From positions 1 to 64,000 of the forward strand of contig JAIRYJ010000017.1 of NCBI GenBank assembly GCA_031267825.1: DNA of 64,000 nt, in the 5' to 3' direction. A model generated the notes under the pieces. That model was given only the letters and a program-made list of their open reading frames with translations, was not told the origin of the DNA and searched no databases. Position numbers and translations under genes: made by a program. The stretch comes from Bifidobacteriaceae bacterium. GTDB taxonomy: Bacteria; Actinomycetota; Actinomycetes; Actinomycetales; WQXJ01. This document shows, piece after piece, positions 36,007 to 48,138 of this stretch. The first letter of the stretch is position 1; each line of letters starts with the position of its first letter.

Positions 36007-37091
36007 TAGTTCCTCCCGCCGCGTTCGGCTAGTTCAAGCGCGGCTTCTAAATAGGCCAACGCTCCAGTTGAGTTCCTGTCGTATGTTATGACGCTTTGGC
36101 CGAAGCCTGGCGCCTCCGAGATCTTGACCGACCGCGGGATGGTTACAGCCAGTGCCTCATCGCTGAAGTGAGTCCGGATCTCCTGGACCACATCGCGGGC
36201 CAGATTAGTTCTGCCGTCATACATTGTCAGCAAGATGGCGGACAGCCTTAGTTCAGGGTTGAGAGCCGCCCGTATCCGCTCGACTGTGTTGAGTAGCTGG
36301 GACAACCCTTCAAGCGCGTAATACTCGCATTGAATCGGGATCAGGACTTCGCGCGCCGCCACAAAGGCGTTCAGTGTCAGCAGACCCAATGAGGGCGGGC
36401 AGTCGATGATGACATAGTCAAGTCCGGGCTGCCCGGCGTGTTGGAGGGACTGGCGTAGCTCGGTCAGTCCTTGATGGAGGCGGAACTCTCGCTGCGGCCG
36501 ATTGACGAGTTCTATCTCCGCTCCAGCTAACTCAATGGTCGCCGGAACGCACCACAGATCACCGACATCCTGGCAGGCCTGGACTGTTTCAATCATTGGG
36601 CGGCCGCCCAATAGAACCTCATAGACTGACGGAATCTCAGAGTGGTGCTGAGCGCCCAGGGCGGTCGAAGCGTTACCTTGCGGATCAATGTCAATCAACA
36701 GCACACGCAAGCCGTTGGTCGCCAAGGCAGCGGCCAAGTTGACAGCGGTCGAAGTCTTGCCAACCCCGCCCTTTTGGTTGGCCACTGTGATGATCCTGGT
36801 CTGGGCTGGCCGGGGAAAAGTCTTACCACTGAGGCGCGAACGGCGCTGAGCGTCAATCGCCACCTGGTCGGCCAGGGGTGTCTCACCCACCCCAGCTGAG
36901 GGCTCTTCCGCCGTGGCGGCCGCAGCGCCGGGCTCCGATGTTTCACGTGAAACATTCGGCCCCGGAGCCGATGCCCACGGTGGCCAAACCACCGCCGTCT
37001 GGCCAAAGACGCCGCCCTGACCAATTGTCTGGCCGCTCACCCCGCCCTGGCCACCTGCCCTGTCAACGTCTTCGCCTCGATCCCGCGTCAT
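36006..37091 (-). CDS. parA: Chromosome partitioning ATPase ParA (Soj)
   Basis: 361 aa. The deviant Walker A is KGGVGKTS at 107-114; [12 protein letters not shown] is Walker B. About 98 residues precede the core, Gly/Gln-rich at first, and residues ~47-51 (NVSRE) are encoded by parS site 1. GTG/ATG choice: the ATG at 37091 has GAAGG about 8 bases upstream. Forms the parAB operon downstream of rsmG. Confidence 0.95.
   Translation of the reverse strand: MTRDRGEDVDRAGGQGGVSGQTIGQGGVFGQTAVVWPPWASAPGPNVSRETSEPGAAAATAEEPSAGVGETPLADQVAIDAQRRSRLSGKTFPRPAQTRIITVANQKGGVGKTSTAVNLAAALATNGLRVLLIDIDPQGNASTALGAQHHSEIPSVYEVLLGGRPMIETVQACQDVGDLWCVPATIELAGAEIELVNRPQREFRLHQGLTELRQSLQHAGQPGLDYVIIDCPPSLGLLTLNAFVAAREVLIPIQCEYYALEGLSQLLNTVERIRAALNPELRLSAILLTMYDGRTNLARDVVQEIRTHFSDEALAVTIPRSVKISEAPGFGQSVITYDRNSTGALAYLEAALELAERGGRN
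36939..36954. promoter_or_regulatory. parS site 1
   Basis: Exact 16-base parS palindrome TGTTTCACGTGAAACA inside the parA coding sequence. Binding here would nucleate ParB spreading and may also influence parAB expression. Confidence 0.97.
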
Positions 37092-37231
37092 GCCAATGCC
37101 TTCATCCTGGTTCGCCGTCCTGCTCTCACTTCCGGCCGCTACGTCCTGCCTTGTCGTTGGTTCGTCATCGCCTCTTGCGGTCCAGTCGGATCGTCTTGTC
37201 GCAGCGTCAAGTCCGGTCCTTCCGGGGTCAA

Positions 37232-37247
37232 TGTTTCACGTGAAACA
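37232..37247. promoter_or_regulatory. parS site 2
   Basis: Second exact TGTTTCACGTGAAACA, in the 243-base gap between rsmG and parA; the palindrome extends 4 more bases on each side (TCAA/TTGA). It lies about 290 bases from site 1. No gene is seen in the gap. Confidence 0.97.
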
Positions 37248-37334
37248 TTGACCGTCCGACTCAGTCCCAACCAACCCACCAAGTATGGACTACGCCTCTC
37301 GCCGACTGGCCCCTCGTCACCCGAAGGCTGCCCA

Positions 37335-37964
37335 TCAGCGCCTCCAGGCTCGCACCACATAGCTAATTCCGCCTCTCGCGGCCGAACCGACTTCCAGCAG
37401 CTCCGCGTCACCTAGTCCTCGCCGCTCCAGCTCAATCCGGAATCGCTCCAGCTCCTCGGCCGCCTGGCGTCCCTTCAACGCCAAGAACACTCCCTTCGGT
37501 GCCAATAGCTGGCTCGTCAAGCGAGCCAGCTCAGCCAGGCTCCCAACCGCCCGTGACACCACCCCGGCCGCATCGCGGCCTCTCAACTCCTCAGCCCGTC
37601 CCCAGGTCACCCGGACGTTTCCAAGCTCCAGCTGACTCGTGGCGAAGTCCAACCAATCGGCCCGGCGCCGCTTCGAATCGACCAGTTCAAACTCCAACTC
37701 CGGCCGCATCGCCGACAGCACAAGCCCGGGCAAACCGGCGCCCGATCCAACATCAATCACCAAGCCTGACGGCGGCAGCAACGGCTCCAATAGCGCGCAG
37801 TTCACCAGATGCCGCTCCCACAGCCGGTCCAACTCTTGCGGACCAAGTAGTCCCCTGACCTCCGCCTGCTCTTCCAGCAACTCGGCCAGGCGCCCAACTT
37901 TATCTATTGACGGCCCGAAGACATCCTTCAACCAGTCCTGACCGGCCCCGGCGTCACCCAGCAT
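37335..37964 (-). CDS. rsmG: 16S rRNA (guanine-527-N7)-methyltransferase
   Basis: 209 aa, S-adenosylmethionine-dependent. The SAM motif is VIDVGSGAGLPGLVLS, preceded by LWERHLVNCALL, both typical of RsmG/GidB. Its start overlaps the jag stop as TAATG. Loss of this enzyme gives low-level streptomycin resistance in other bacteria; nothing here suggests it is damaged. Confidence 0.95.
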   Translation of the reverse strand: MLGDAGAGQDWLKDVFGPSIDKVGRLAELLEEQAEVRGLLGPQELDRLWERHLVNCALLEPLLPPSGLVIDVGSGAGLPGLVLSAMRPELEFELVDSKRRRADWLDFATSQLELGNVRVTWGRAEELRGRDAAGVVSRAVGSLAELARLTSQLLAPKGVFLALKGRQAAEELERFRIELERRGLGDAELLEVGSAARGGISYVVRAWRR

Positions 37965-38473
37965 TACTGTTGGCGGACAACCACAAAACGGTCCGCTCCC
38001 GTGCCCGATGATTCGCTAACCAGACCGGCGTCGGCGACAGCATCATGAATCACCTTACGTTCAAAAGCGTTCATCGGCTCAAGGGCGACTTCTTGTCCCG
38101 TCGACCTAACCTCAGCCACGATCTCAGCCGCCTGCTGGCGCAACACGGCTTTGCGTTGTTCGCGGAATCCGGCCACATCAAGCATCAGCCCAGACCGTTC
38201 GCCTGATCTGGTCTGAACCGCCAGCCGGGTCAGTTCCTGCAGAGCGTCGAGTACCTCGCCGTCCGCGCCCACTAGCCGCTCAAGCTCACCGCTTTCAGCT
38301 TCGTCAGCCACCACCGCGACGACCGCTCGGCCGTGTTCAACATCAATATCGATGTCTCCACCGATATCAGCTATGTCGAGCAACTCTTCCAAGTAATCGG
38401 CGGCGATCTCGCCATCTTCCTCTAGCCGCCTGACACGCTGGCTCTTCGCCACCGCCTCGCCATCTTCACTCAT
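37964..38473 (-). CDS. jag: Jag/KhpB RNA-binding protein
   Basis: About 169 aa from ATG 38473. A short acidic N terminus (EEDGEIAADYLEELLDIADI) precedes a KH domain (ERLVGADGEVLDALQELTRLAV), and an R3H domain ends it (MNAFERKVIHDAVAD). It lies 10 bases after yidC. KhpB proteins bind RNA and affect cell elongation in Gram-positives. Confidence 0.92.
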   Translation of the reverse strand: MSEDGEAVAKSQRVRRLEEDGEIAADYLEELLDIADIGGDIDIDVEHGRAVVAVVADEAESGELERLVGADGEVLDALQELTRLAVQTRSGERSGLMLDVAGFREQRKAVLRQQAAEIVAEVRSTGQEVALEPMNAFERKVIHDAVADAGLVSESSGTGADRFVVVRQQ

Positions 38474-38483
38474 GGCGTTCTCC

Positions 38484-39953
38484 TTACTTCCGCTTTCTGC
38501 GCGGCCGCCTCTTGGGCTGCTGCCTGACACTTGGCTTGCCTTGCCCGCTGTCCTCAACTCTGTCGACGGTCGTGCCGCCACTGTCCTGTTTCTCTCCGGC
38601 CGTCCTCGGTCTTGAACCACCAGTCCCGCCCGCCTGACCAGAACCACTAACCGGGGCGACGGCATCGGACCGCTTTCCCCCGCCCCGCCCATCACCGCTC
38701 CCGGCGCCAGCCTTCTGGCTGTGCTTCTGGTCGCCACCACCGCTCCGCCCGAAGTCCCGCAAATCTGGTCCACTCCGAGACGGACGCGCCGTCTTCCCAG
38801 CCTTAGCTCCGCCTTGGTCATCAGTCTTCTTACTGGTGGCTGGCCTTTCTGGCTCTGCCCTGGTCGCATCGGCCGTCTCAGCGACCTCACTGGCGGCGTC
38901 TTCCGGTTCGATTTCGCGTCGTGGTCCATCGGCTCGCGGCGACGGGTTCGCCGCCTGCAGCGGACCTGACCGCCTCTGGGCGCGGGTCGTTCGCCTCGGC
39001 TGAACCCGCTGGGTCCCGCCGTCGGCCTCAGTATCCCCGGCCGCCTGCCCACGCCCACCGTCATCTTCATCCTCAGGGCCTAGGCCTTTACGTTCTCGGC
39101 GCCGGGCCTTGCGCTCAGCCAACCGCCTTTCGGCTTCTGACCCTGGCGCAGGCATATTGCGGATAACAAAGAACTGCTGCCCCATCGACCAAAGGTTCGT
39201 TGTCAACCAGTAGATCAACACACCGATCGGGAAATTCACGCCCGACACCGCGAAAACCCCTGGCATGGCGTACATCATCATCTTCTGCATCCGGAACATT
39301 TGGTTGTCCTTGGCAGAATCTGGCATGTTCTTCATCGTCAGTTGCCGCTGCGTGGTAAAGGTTGTGACTGACATCAGAATAATCAACACAACTGTCACTA
39401 TCCGCACCGAAACAGAATCGGCCCCGGCCCAGCTATTCTGGTTCAAGAAGGTCGCTGATAAGGGAGCACCAAAAAGGTGTGTTCCTTGAATCTGTAACGC
39501 TACATCTTTGGTAATCGGGCCAACCGCTGGCCGCCCGTATGTCCCATCGGCTAACCGACCCAACGAATACAGCACCCTAAACAAGGCGAAAAACAGTGGC
39601 GACTGAGCCAGCACCGGCCAGCATCCACTCATCGGGTTGGACCCGTGCTTACGGTACAGCGCCATTGTTTCTTCCTGCATGCGCCGCCGTGAAACCGGGT
39701 CAGTCTTTCCTTTGTACCTCTTCTGGATTTTCTGCATCTCTGGCTGCAGCAACTGCATTCCGCGTGACGACTTAATCTGCCGCACAAACAACGGAATCAT
39801 AATCAGCCGCATTATTACAACCAACACCACAATTGACAGTACCCAAGAGATATCTTGGTTGATTTTGAGACCTGATGCGGCCTCATGTACCAGATACATG
39901 ATCCAGGCAACAGCCCACATGATCGGCCGCAGTATCGAGTCAAACCAATCCAT
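38484..39953 (-). CDS. yidC: Membrane protein insertase YidC
   Basis: 489 aa. Five hydrophobic segments of the Oxa1/YidC core fall in ~1-275, including [20 protein letters not shown] and [21 protein letters not shown]. The remaining ~210 residues are a charged, disordered tail rich in Gly, Arg, Asp and Ser that ends in RRPRRKRK, probably for ribosome contact. That tail is unusually long and includes one copy of the recurring decamer (38658-38667). It overlaps yidD by 14 bases. Confidence 0.95.
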   Translation of the reverse strand: MDWFDSILRPIMWAVAWIMYLVHEAASGLKINQDISWVLSIVVLVVIMRLIMIPLFVRQIKSSRGMQLLQPEMQKIQKRYKGKTDPVSRRRMQEETMALYRKHGSNPMSGCWPVLAQSPLFFALFRVLYSLGRLADGTYGRPAVGPITKDVALQIQGTHLFGAPLSATFLNQNSWAGADSVSVRIVTVVLIILMSVTTFTTQRQLTMKNMPDSAKDNQMFRMQKMMMYAMPGVFAVSGVNFPIGVLIYWLTTNLWSMGQQFFVIRNMPAPGSEAERRLAERKARRRERKGLGPEDEDDGGRGQAAGDTEADGGTQRVQPRRTTRAQRRSGPLQAANPSPRADGPRREIEPEDAASEVAETADATRAEPERPATSKKTDDQGGAKAGKTARPSRSGPDLRDFGRSGGGDQKHSQKAGAGSGDGRGGGKRSDAVAPVSGSGQAGGTGGSRPRTAGEKQDSGGTTVDRVEDSGQGKPSVRQQPKRRPRRKRK

Positions 39954-40278
39954 TAGTCACCTCCCGGCCCGCCGCTGTCCAGTCTTCCAGGTTCAGCCTC
40001 GACTCACCCGCACCACGCCACTTCCCTTTGACTGGCACATGATCAACTCCTCCCGGATGGAAAGGTTGACAACGCACCAAGCGCCACATCGTGAGCAGGC
40101 TCCCCTTGATCAGCCCGTGCCTTCGCAACGCGACCAGAGCGTAATTTGAACAGCTCGGATAGAACCGGCAATGCTCACCCAACAGCGGTGATATGAACTT
40201 TTGGTAAGCCACTATTGGCATGCCAGCCAACCGTCCTGGCCAACTCATCAGGTCCCAACCTGGCCAACCATTCATCAT
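39940..40278 (-). CDS. yidD: Membrane protein insertion efficiency factor YidD
   Basis: 112 aa from ATG 40278, which overlaps the rnpA stop (ATGA). [22 protein letters not shown] and the C-P-F-H-PGG segment are the family signature. A small membrane-associated protein that assists YidC insertion. Confidence 0.93.
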   Translation of the reverse strand: MMNGWPGWDLMSWPGRLAGMPIVAYQKFISPLLGEHCRFYPSCSNYALVALRRHGLIKGSLLTMWRLVRCQPFHPGGVDHVPVKGKWRGAGESRLNLEDWTAAGREVTNGLV

Positions 40279-40607
40279 GTCGCCGCTTTCACCAAGCACC
40301 ACCGCACCGCTTGGGCTAACCGCTGGAAACTGACCTGACCGGCTGGCCTCAGTGCCCGGACCACAATGTCCCAGCCGATCGCTGAGTCTGTCATTTCCGC
40401 CGCCACAATCGCCCGCAACCGCCTAGTTAAGCGGTGGCGTTCGACAGAGTTACCGACAACCCGAGAAACCACGAAACCAGCCCTCCAGACTGGCCCCGAG
40501 GTCGGAGCTAAATAAACCACCACCGTTCCGGTTCTGGCTCTTCGTCCCGCGCCCATGACCGCCCGGAACTGAGCTGAACCGCGCATCTTGTGTTCCCGGC
40601 TCAACAC
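40275..40607 (-). CDS. rnpA: Ribonuclease P protein component
   Basis: 110 aa. The basic RNR-type segment is [19 protein letters not shown], where most family members have NAV-RN-(L/I)KR; the Val-Gly-Asn-Ser-Val form is normal for actinobacteria. N terminus [18 protein letters not shown] is typical. It binds RNase P RNA for tRNA 5' maturation. It follows rpmH by 9 bases. Confidence 0.95.
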   Translation of the reverse strand: MLSREHKMRGSAQFRAVMGAGRRARTGTVVVYLAPTSGPVWRAGFVVSRVVGNSVERHRLTRRLRAIVAAEMTDSAIGWDIVVRALRPAGQVSFQRLAQAVRWCLVKAAT

Positions 40608-40616
40608 CGCCGAAAC

Positions 40617-40754
40617 CTACACCGCCAACTTCGAACGCCCTTTGCGGCGCCGACCAGCGATGATCGACCGTCCCGCCCTGGTTCGCATCCTCAACCTGAA
40701 CCCGTGCGTCCTAGCCCGCCGCCGGTTGTTCGGCTGAAACGTTCTCTTCGTCAC
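40617..40754 (-). CDS. rpmH: Ribosomal protein L34 (bL34)
   Basis: 45 aa, GTG start at 40754 with AGGGAG upstream. The translation begins (M)[18 protein letters not shown] and ends [10 protein letters not shown], an unmistakable L34. First gene of the rpmH-rnpA-yidD-yidC-jag-rsmG-parA-parB series. Confidence 0.97.
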   Translation of the reverse strand: MTKRTFQPNNRRRARTHGFRLRMRTRAGRSIIAGRRRKGRSKLAV

Positions 40755-41033
40755 ACGACCACTCCCTGCCCATTACTAGACCCACCACCTGCGCTCACGA
40801 TGGGCTTGTATCAATCTTGTGCTATCCCCTTGACCCACGCAGCAGGACCCCGCAAACGGGCAGGGTTGAGCACATAACCGCAACAAACCTTAGGCCGCCC
40901 AGACCAGCCGGTCAAACCCGCTCCAGCATTACCCGGCAGACCAACACCGCGCCCATCGCGTGACCGACCCCTCCCGCTCGAAGCCTTTCAGGCGTTACCC
41001 TTCTATGTGCAGGCGCGCCAGAAAGGAGACCTC
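40755..41033. promoter_or_regulatory. Divergent rpmH/dnaA intergenic region
   Basis: 279 bases without a gene; it must hold the promoters for both directions. I see no convincing DnaA boxes and no strong -35/-10 pair. AAAGGAG precedes the dnaA GTG. Confidence 0.5.
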
Positions 41034-42419
41034 GTGACTGGTCCACAAAACATCGAGCAAATTTGGAGGCATGTGCTCGACTCCTTAACCGCCTCTGGCC
41101 GCATCACCGGCTCTGACTTCGGTTTCGCTGCCCTCGTAACACCTGTTGGTCTGGTCGGTGACACCGTACTACTCGCTGTGGCCAGCGAATATACCAAAGA
41201 CCATATTGAACACTACCTGCGTGAACCACTAACCGAAGCTCTTTCGTTGGCGGCAGAACAGCCGGTCACGTTCGCCATCACAGTTGATCCCCAACTAGCT
41301 GACATTGTCCTAACTGATCTGCCACCGCGCGAGCCAGCTCCCCAAGTGACCCCAGAACCACCGCGTCCGCCCCACCCTCAAGCCGCCTCCCATCTTCAAG
41401 CCCGCTATACCTTTGAAACCTTTGTTGTTGGTACATCCAACCGTTTCGCTGCCACCGCCGCCCGGGCGGTAGCCGAATCACCAGCCAAGGCTTACAACCC
41501 GCTCTATATTTTTGGTGGCTCCGGCCTTGGTAAGACACACCTAATCCACGCCATTGGTAACTACGCCCTGGCCTTGTCACCCCAACTGCGCGTCCTCTAC
41601 ACCACTTCTGAAGACTTCGCCAACGACTTCATCTATTTCCTTGGCTTACGTAAGATGGAGGATTTCAAACGCCGTTACCGTTCAAATGACATCCTTCTCA
41701 TTGATGACATCCAGTTCCTCATTGGCAAAGGACAAATCACTGAGGAGTTCTTTCATACCTTCAACTCCTTATACAACTCTGGCAGCCACATTGTTATCAC
41801 CTCTGACACGCCACCCAAGCAGCTCTCCGGTTTCCAGGATCGGCTCCGCTCCCGGCTTGAATGGGGTCTGCTAACAGACGTCCTTCCTCCAGAACTCGAA
41901 ACCCGCATCGCGATCCTTCGTCAAAAAGCCGTCAGTGAAGGTCTGGACGCTCCCGCTGAGGTCCAGCATTACATCGCTTCACGTGTTTCCTCCAATGTCC
42001 GTGAACTTGAAGGTGCCCTTATTCGGGTCACGGCATTCGCTAACCTAAACCACCAACCGGTTGACTTAGCCTTAGCTGAAGTTGTCTTACGCGACCTGGT
42101 AACTGATTCACAAGCCGTCATCACACCAGCTCTCATAATTGGCCAAACAGCCAAATACTTCACCCTTACAGTTGAAGACATTTGTGGACCATCACGCCGC
42201 CGTAACTTAATTGACGCCCGCCATATCGCCATGTATCTCTGCCGTGAACTAACCGACTTATCACTACCAGCGATCGCTCGTGAATTTGGCGGCCGCGACC
42301 ACACCACCATTATGAGCGCCTGTCGTAAGGTAGCTGAAACACTGTCTGAAAAATCAGCCCTCTTTAATAAGGTTTCTGCCTTGACTTACCAAATCAAACA
42401 GGCCGCCGCCCAGCAGTAG
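41034..42419 (+). CDS. dnaA: Chromosomal replication initiator DnaA
   Basis: 461 aa from GTG 41034 behind AAGGAG. Domain I (~1-85), a short Pro-rich domain II (~100-125), the AAA+ domain with Walker A GGSGLGKTHL at ~161 and Walker B LLIDDIQFL, and domain IV with the DnaA-box signature GGRDHTTIMSACRKV. Domain II is short for an actinobacterium. It binds the boxes in the following spacer to start replication. Confidence 0.97.
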   Translation: MTGPQNIEQIWRHVLDSLTASGRITGSDFGFAALVTPVGLVGDTVLLAVASEYTKDHIEHYLREPLTEALSLAAEQPVTFAITVDPQLADIVLTDLPPREPAPQVTPEPPRPPHPQAASHLQARYTFETFVVGTSNRFAATAARAVAESPAKAYNPLYIFGGSGLGKTHLIHAIGNYALALSPQLRVLYTTSEDFANDFIYFLGLRKMEDFKRRYRSNDILLIDDIQFLIGKGQITEEFFHTFNSLYNSGSHIVITSDTPPKQLSGFQDRLRSRLEWGLLTDVLPPELETRIAILRQKAVSEGLDAPAEVQHYIASRVSSNVRELEGALIRVTAFANLNHQPVDLALAEVVLRDLVTDSQAVITPALIIGQTAKYFTLTVEDICGPSRRRNLIDARHIAMYLCRELTDLSLPAIAREFGGRDHTTIMSACRKVAETLSEKSALFNKVSALTYQIKQAAAQQ

Positions 42420-42896
42420 TGGTCGACGCCTGTTGCGGCTATTCTTTAATTCATTCATTATTCCCAGGTGTGGGTAAACTGTGGAAAACTATTGCTAGTC
42501 TAGTGCTGTTGACATCTCGGTTGACCTTAGGGACGTCCAAATGGTAATTCAACTCACTTGTGGATAAGTCTGTGGAAACCTGTGAATAACTCGACCGGAC
42601 GGCATCGTAACCTACCCTCCACTGTGGAGCCCGTAACCTACCTCTTGGTCCTATCCCCAGCCACCGACTCATCCCTCCACCACCAACCCACCACCTATCC
42701 ACAGGCCGACTACCACCTAGATCAGCCAGTTCACTGGTCCTCCCAAGAATCCACAGCCTCTATTACTATTCCTACACGATCAATTAACTGGCAACTCAGA
42801 CACGCCAACATCGCGCCAACCTGGTCACCAGCCCGACATCACGACGCGCCGCGGCGTACTCTTAACGGACTAACACTAAAGATTTGGAGGAACACC
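42420..42896. other. Probable oriC
   Basis: 477-base spacer between dnaA and dnaN. An AT-rich stretch at ~42438-42466 could be the unwinding element. DnaA-box-like 9-mers: TGTGGGTAA (42469), TGTGGAAAA (42480), the perfect TGTGGATAA (42559), TGTGGAAAC (42571), TGTGAATAA (42581), CTATCCACA (42695) and GAATCCACA (42747). One recurring decamer (GACGGCATCG, 42598) sits among them. GGAGG precedes dnaN. No ORF here is convincing. Confidence 0.85.
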
Positions 42897-44027
42897 ATGA
42901 GGCTCATGGTTGACAGAGACGTCTTGGCGGACGCCGTCGGTTGGGTCGCACGTGCCTTGCCCGCCCGCCCGCCTAGCCCTGTGCTGGCTGGGGTACATAT
43001 CACAGCCACTACCGCAGGAGCTGGTCTGGTCCGGCTGACCAGCTTCAACTATGAGGTTTCAGCCAAGGCTGAAGCGGCGGCTGATGTTTCGCAAGGTGGC
43101 GAAATCTTGGTTTCAGGACGTCTGTTGGCTGAAATCGCCAAATACTTACCCGCCAAGCCGGTGTCGATTGTCTTAGAAGCCTCAAAAATAGTTCTGACCT
43201 GTGGGTCATCAGTCTTTACGCTACCAACGATGCCGCTGGAGGACTACCCGCCGCCGCCGGCACTACCCAACCCCGCTGGTACAGTCAACGCCACCAGCTT
43301 CGCTAACGCTGTCGCCCAAGTGTCAATCGCCGCGACCAGGGATGAGACGTTACCTCTACTAACCGGTGTACGCCTAGAGATTCAAGGTGATCATCTGATT
43401 CTGTTGGCGACCGATCGTTACCGCTTGGCTATCCGTGAACTTGAATGGCACCCAACATCGCCTGACGCGTCACGTGTCGCCCTAGTTAAAGCCAGAACAC
43501 TAAGTGACGTGTCGAAGTCTTTTGGTGCGACTGAGGACGTTCAAATCTCACTCGGTGTACCTGACGTGTCAGACATTATTGGCTTCGCGGCCGATGGTCG
43601 GGAAACTACATCGCTGTTGATTGACGGTGACTATCCTCAGGTCCGCAGTCTCTTCCCTGACTCGTTTGAGGTTTCAGCCACGATGGATTCGACTGAGTTG
43701 ATAGAAGCGGTTCGTCGCGTCTCTCTGGTAAATGAACGCAAGTCGCCGGTTCAGATTGTTTTGTCACCTGGACAAGCCACTCTCAACTCCGGGGCCGGTG
43801 ATGAGGCTCAAGCTTCTGATGTGATTGAAGCTACGCTTGATGGTCCCGAAACAGCCGTCGCCTTTAACCCGCAGTATCTACTAGACGGATTGACCGCGTT
43901 AGGTACACCTGAGGTACGGCTATCGATGAACACCACGACTAAGCCGGTCCTGTTCCAAGGAGAGATTGACGGTCAGATCGTGGCTGACTATAAGTATCTC
44001 CTCGTGCCAATTCGTTTTGGTGTCTGA
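42897..44027 (+). CDS. dnaN: DNA polymerase III beta subunit (sliding clamp)
   Basis: 376 aa from ATG 42897, which has GGAGG 6 bases upstream; the longer frame back to 42558 runs through oriC and is not real. Three clamp domains are evident. It encircles DNA and tethers polymerase III. The C-terminal VADYKYLLVPIR differs slightly from the common YLLMPVR ending. Confidence 0.97.
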   Translation: MRLMVDRDVLADAVGWVARALPARPPSPVLAGVHITATTAGAGLVRLTSFNYEVSAKAEAAADVSQGGEILVSGRLLAEIAKYLPAKPVSIVLEASKIVLTCGSSVFTLPTMPLEDYPPPPALPNPAGTVNATSFANAVAQVSIAATRDETLPLLTGVRLEIQGDHLILLATDRYRLAIRELEWHPTSPDASRVALVKARTLSDVSKSFGATEDVQISLGVPDVSDIIGFAADGRETTSLLIDGDYPQVRSLFPDSFEVSATMDSTELIEAVRRVSLVNERKSPVQIVLSPGQATLNSGAGDEAQASDVIEATLDGPETAVAFNPQYLLDGLTALGTPEVRLSMNTTTKPVLFQGEIDGQIVADYKYLLVPIRFGV

Positions 44028-44051
44028 CCCGCCGGACAAGTAGTGTCGCGT

Positions 44052-44072
44052 AACCGCCGTCAGGCGGCGGTT
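44052..44072 (+). terminator. Hairpin between dnaN and recF
   Basis: AACCGCCG and CGGCGGTT flank a 5-base loop 16 bases before recF; no T tract. It may attenuate recF relative to dnaN. Confidence 0.45.
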
Positions 44073-44087
44073 GGTTAAGGTGTAGCA

Positions 44088-45269
44088 ATGTATTTGACAG
44101 ATTTGGCACTAAAGGACTTCCGGTCACACCGTGATGTCTTGGTTAACCTTCAGCCCGGGGTGACCGCCTTGACTGGTGCTAATGGACAAGGCAAAACGAA
44201 CCTAGTTGAAGCCATCGCCTATTTAGCGACTTTGTCATCCCACCGAGCCAGTAACAGTTCATATTTGGTTCGCGATCAGGCGGGATCCGCCCAAATCCGC
44301 GCCAAGTTGGTGCGAGGTGAGCGGGCCCTAGTTATCAGTCTTGAACTAGTACCTGGCAAAGCCAGCCGCGCCAAGCTTGGGAAGAACTCTGTCCGCCCAG
44401 CTAACCTCCTCGGGTTAACCAAGGTGGTTTGTTTTGTGCCTGAAGACCTGGCCCTTGTAAAAGGTGGCCCCGAGGTACGCCGCCGCTATTTAGATCAACT
44501 ACTAGTCCAAATGAGGCCCGCTCTTGCTGGTGTGATGACTGATTATGAGCGGGTTGTGCAACAGCGGACTTCACTGTTGAAGTCAATTGGGGCGGCCAGC
44601 GGTACAGCCCGGCAAGAAGCCATCAGCACACTTGAAACTTGGGATGAACGAGCGGCCACATTTGGAGGCGGCCTAACCGCTAACCGGATGGCTCTGGTTG
44701 ATGACCTTGCTCCACTGATTAGCTCCGCTTATCAAGCGATCGCGCCCGCTGGGCAGGTTGTGGCCGCTTATCATGGTGTGCTTGACCTGGTTGGGCGGCC
44801 AGAGGCGGCTGTTGTGACGGCCGGACTGTTGCAAGCCATGACACAAAACCGACAAAAAGAGATTGATAGAGGTGTCAGCTTGTTTGGACCCCACCGGGAG
44901 GATCTAGCTCTCAGCCTTGATTCCTTGCCGGCCCGCGGCTATGCCTCACACGGCGAAAGTTGGAGTCTGGCCTTGGCGCTCAGACTTGGTTCGTTCCAGT
45001 TGATGAGACAAGACGCTAAAGATGATCCGATCCTGATCCTAGATGACGTCTTCGCTGAACTTGATAACGCCCGGCGCTACAGACTAACTGGTTTGATAGG
45101 TGATGTTGAGCAGGTCATAATCACCGCCGCTGTACCATCCGATGTGCCGACCGGCCTGGTTGACCGCTGGTATCAGGTATCAACTGAAGGAGTTGAACCT
45201 CAAGACGGCCCAGATGGGCGAACTGGTAAGACTGGACCAGAACCAGCCACAGGAGCGGCCGATGAGTGA
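44088..45269 (+). CDS. recF: DNA replication and repair protein RecF
   Basis: 393 aa SMC-like ATPase. Walker A GANGQGKTN at ~30-38, signature region SHGESWSLALALRLGSFQLM, Walker B PILILDDVFAELD. Loads RecA at gaps with RecO and RecR. It overlaps the next gene (ATGAGTGA). Confidence 0.96.
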   Translation: MYLTDLALKDFRSHRDVLVNLQPGVTALTGANGQGKTNLVEAIAYLATLSSHRASNSSYLVRDQAGSAQIRAKLVRGERALVISLELVPGKASRAKLGKNSVRPANLLGLTKVVCFVPEDLALVKGGPEVRRRYLDQLLVQMRPALAGVMTDYERVVQQRTSLLKSIGAASGTARQEAISTLETWDERAATFGGGLTANRMALVDDLAPLISSAYQAIAPAGQVVAAYHGVLDLVGRPEAAVVTAGLLQAMTQNRQKEIDRGVSLFGPHREDLALSLDSLPARGYASHGESWSLALALRLGSFQLMRQDAKDDPILILDDVFAELDNARRYRLTGLIGDVEQVIITAAVPSDVPTGLVDRWYQVSTEGVEPQDGPDGRTGKTGPEPATGAADE

Positions 45270-45720
45270 TGACCAACCGGTCAGGCGCGGTGCTGAAGTC
45301 GCCGCTCTAGACCGGGTAATGAAAGGCAGGCGGCTGGCGCGGCCTAATTCGACCCGGCCGCGAGCCGCCGAGGTGCGGGATCCTAAGCCGGCCGGTGACC
45401 TAATTGATCAATTGGTGAGCCGTGAAGGCTGGTCATTTGAGGTTTCGCTGGGTTCTATAGCGGCCGACTGGGAGAACATTGTTGGTTCTGATGTGGCCCG
45501 CCACTGCCAGCCAGAAACTTTCAATGAGGGTCAGTTGACAGTCCGGGCTGATTCGCCGCCTTGGGCGACCCAAATTCGGTTGTTGTCATCTAGCCTGTTA
45601 GCCGCCTTGGCCCGAACCATTGGTGATGGTGTTATTACTGAAGTTAGGGTCCTGGGTCCGGCCAAGCCGGCTAGGCCATCCCGCTACATCACGTATCAGC
45701 GGCGCTCTAGCACCTCCTGA
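45262..45720 (+). CDS. DUF721 / DciA-family protein
   Basis: 152 aa from ATG 45262, overlapping the recF stop. The conserved core is WENIVGSDVARHCQPETF followed by LTVRADSPPWATQIRLLSSSLL. DciA proteins help load the replicative helicase DnaB. Its position between recF and gyrB is the standard actinobacterial one. Confidence 0.92.
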   Translation: MSDDQPVRRGAEVAALDRVMKGRRLARPNSTRPRAAEVRDPKPAGDLIDQLVSREGWSFEVSLGSIAADWENIVGSDVARHCQPETFNEGQLTVRADSPPWATQIRLLSSSLLAALARTIGDGVITEVRVLGPAKPARPSRYITYQRRSSTS

Positions 45721-48129
<2,409 letters not shown>

Positions 48130-48138
48130 AGGACAGCT

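Noticed and set aside
37139-37411. Small ORF between rsmG and parA
   Set aside because: It overlaps the rsmG coding end and parS site 2, with no recognisable protein.
38474-39070. Long extension of jag
   Set aside because: It runs antisense-like through the low-complexity yidC tail in another frame; the Jag protein starts at 38473.
42558-42896. N-terminal extension of dnaN
   Set aside because: It would translate the oriC spacer; the clamp begins at ATG 42897 with GGAGG upstream.
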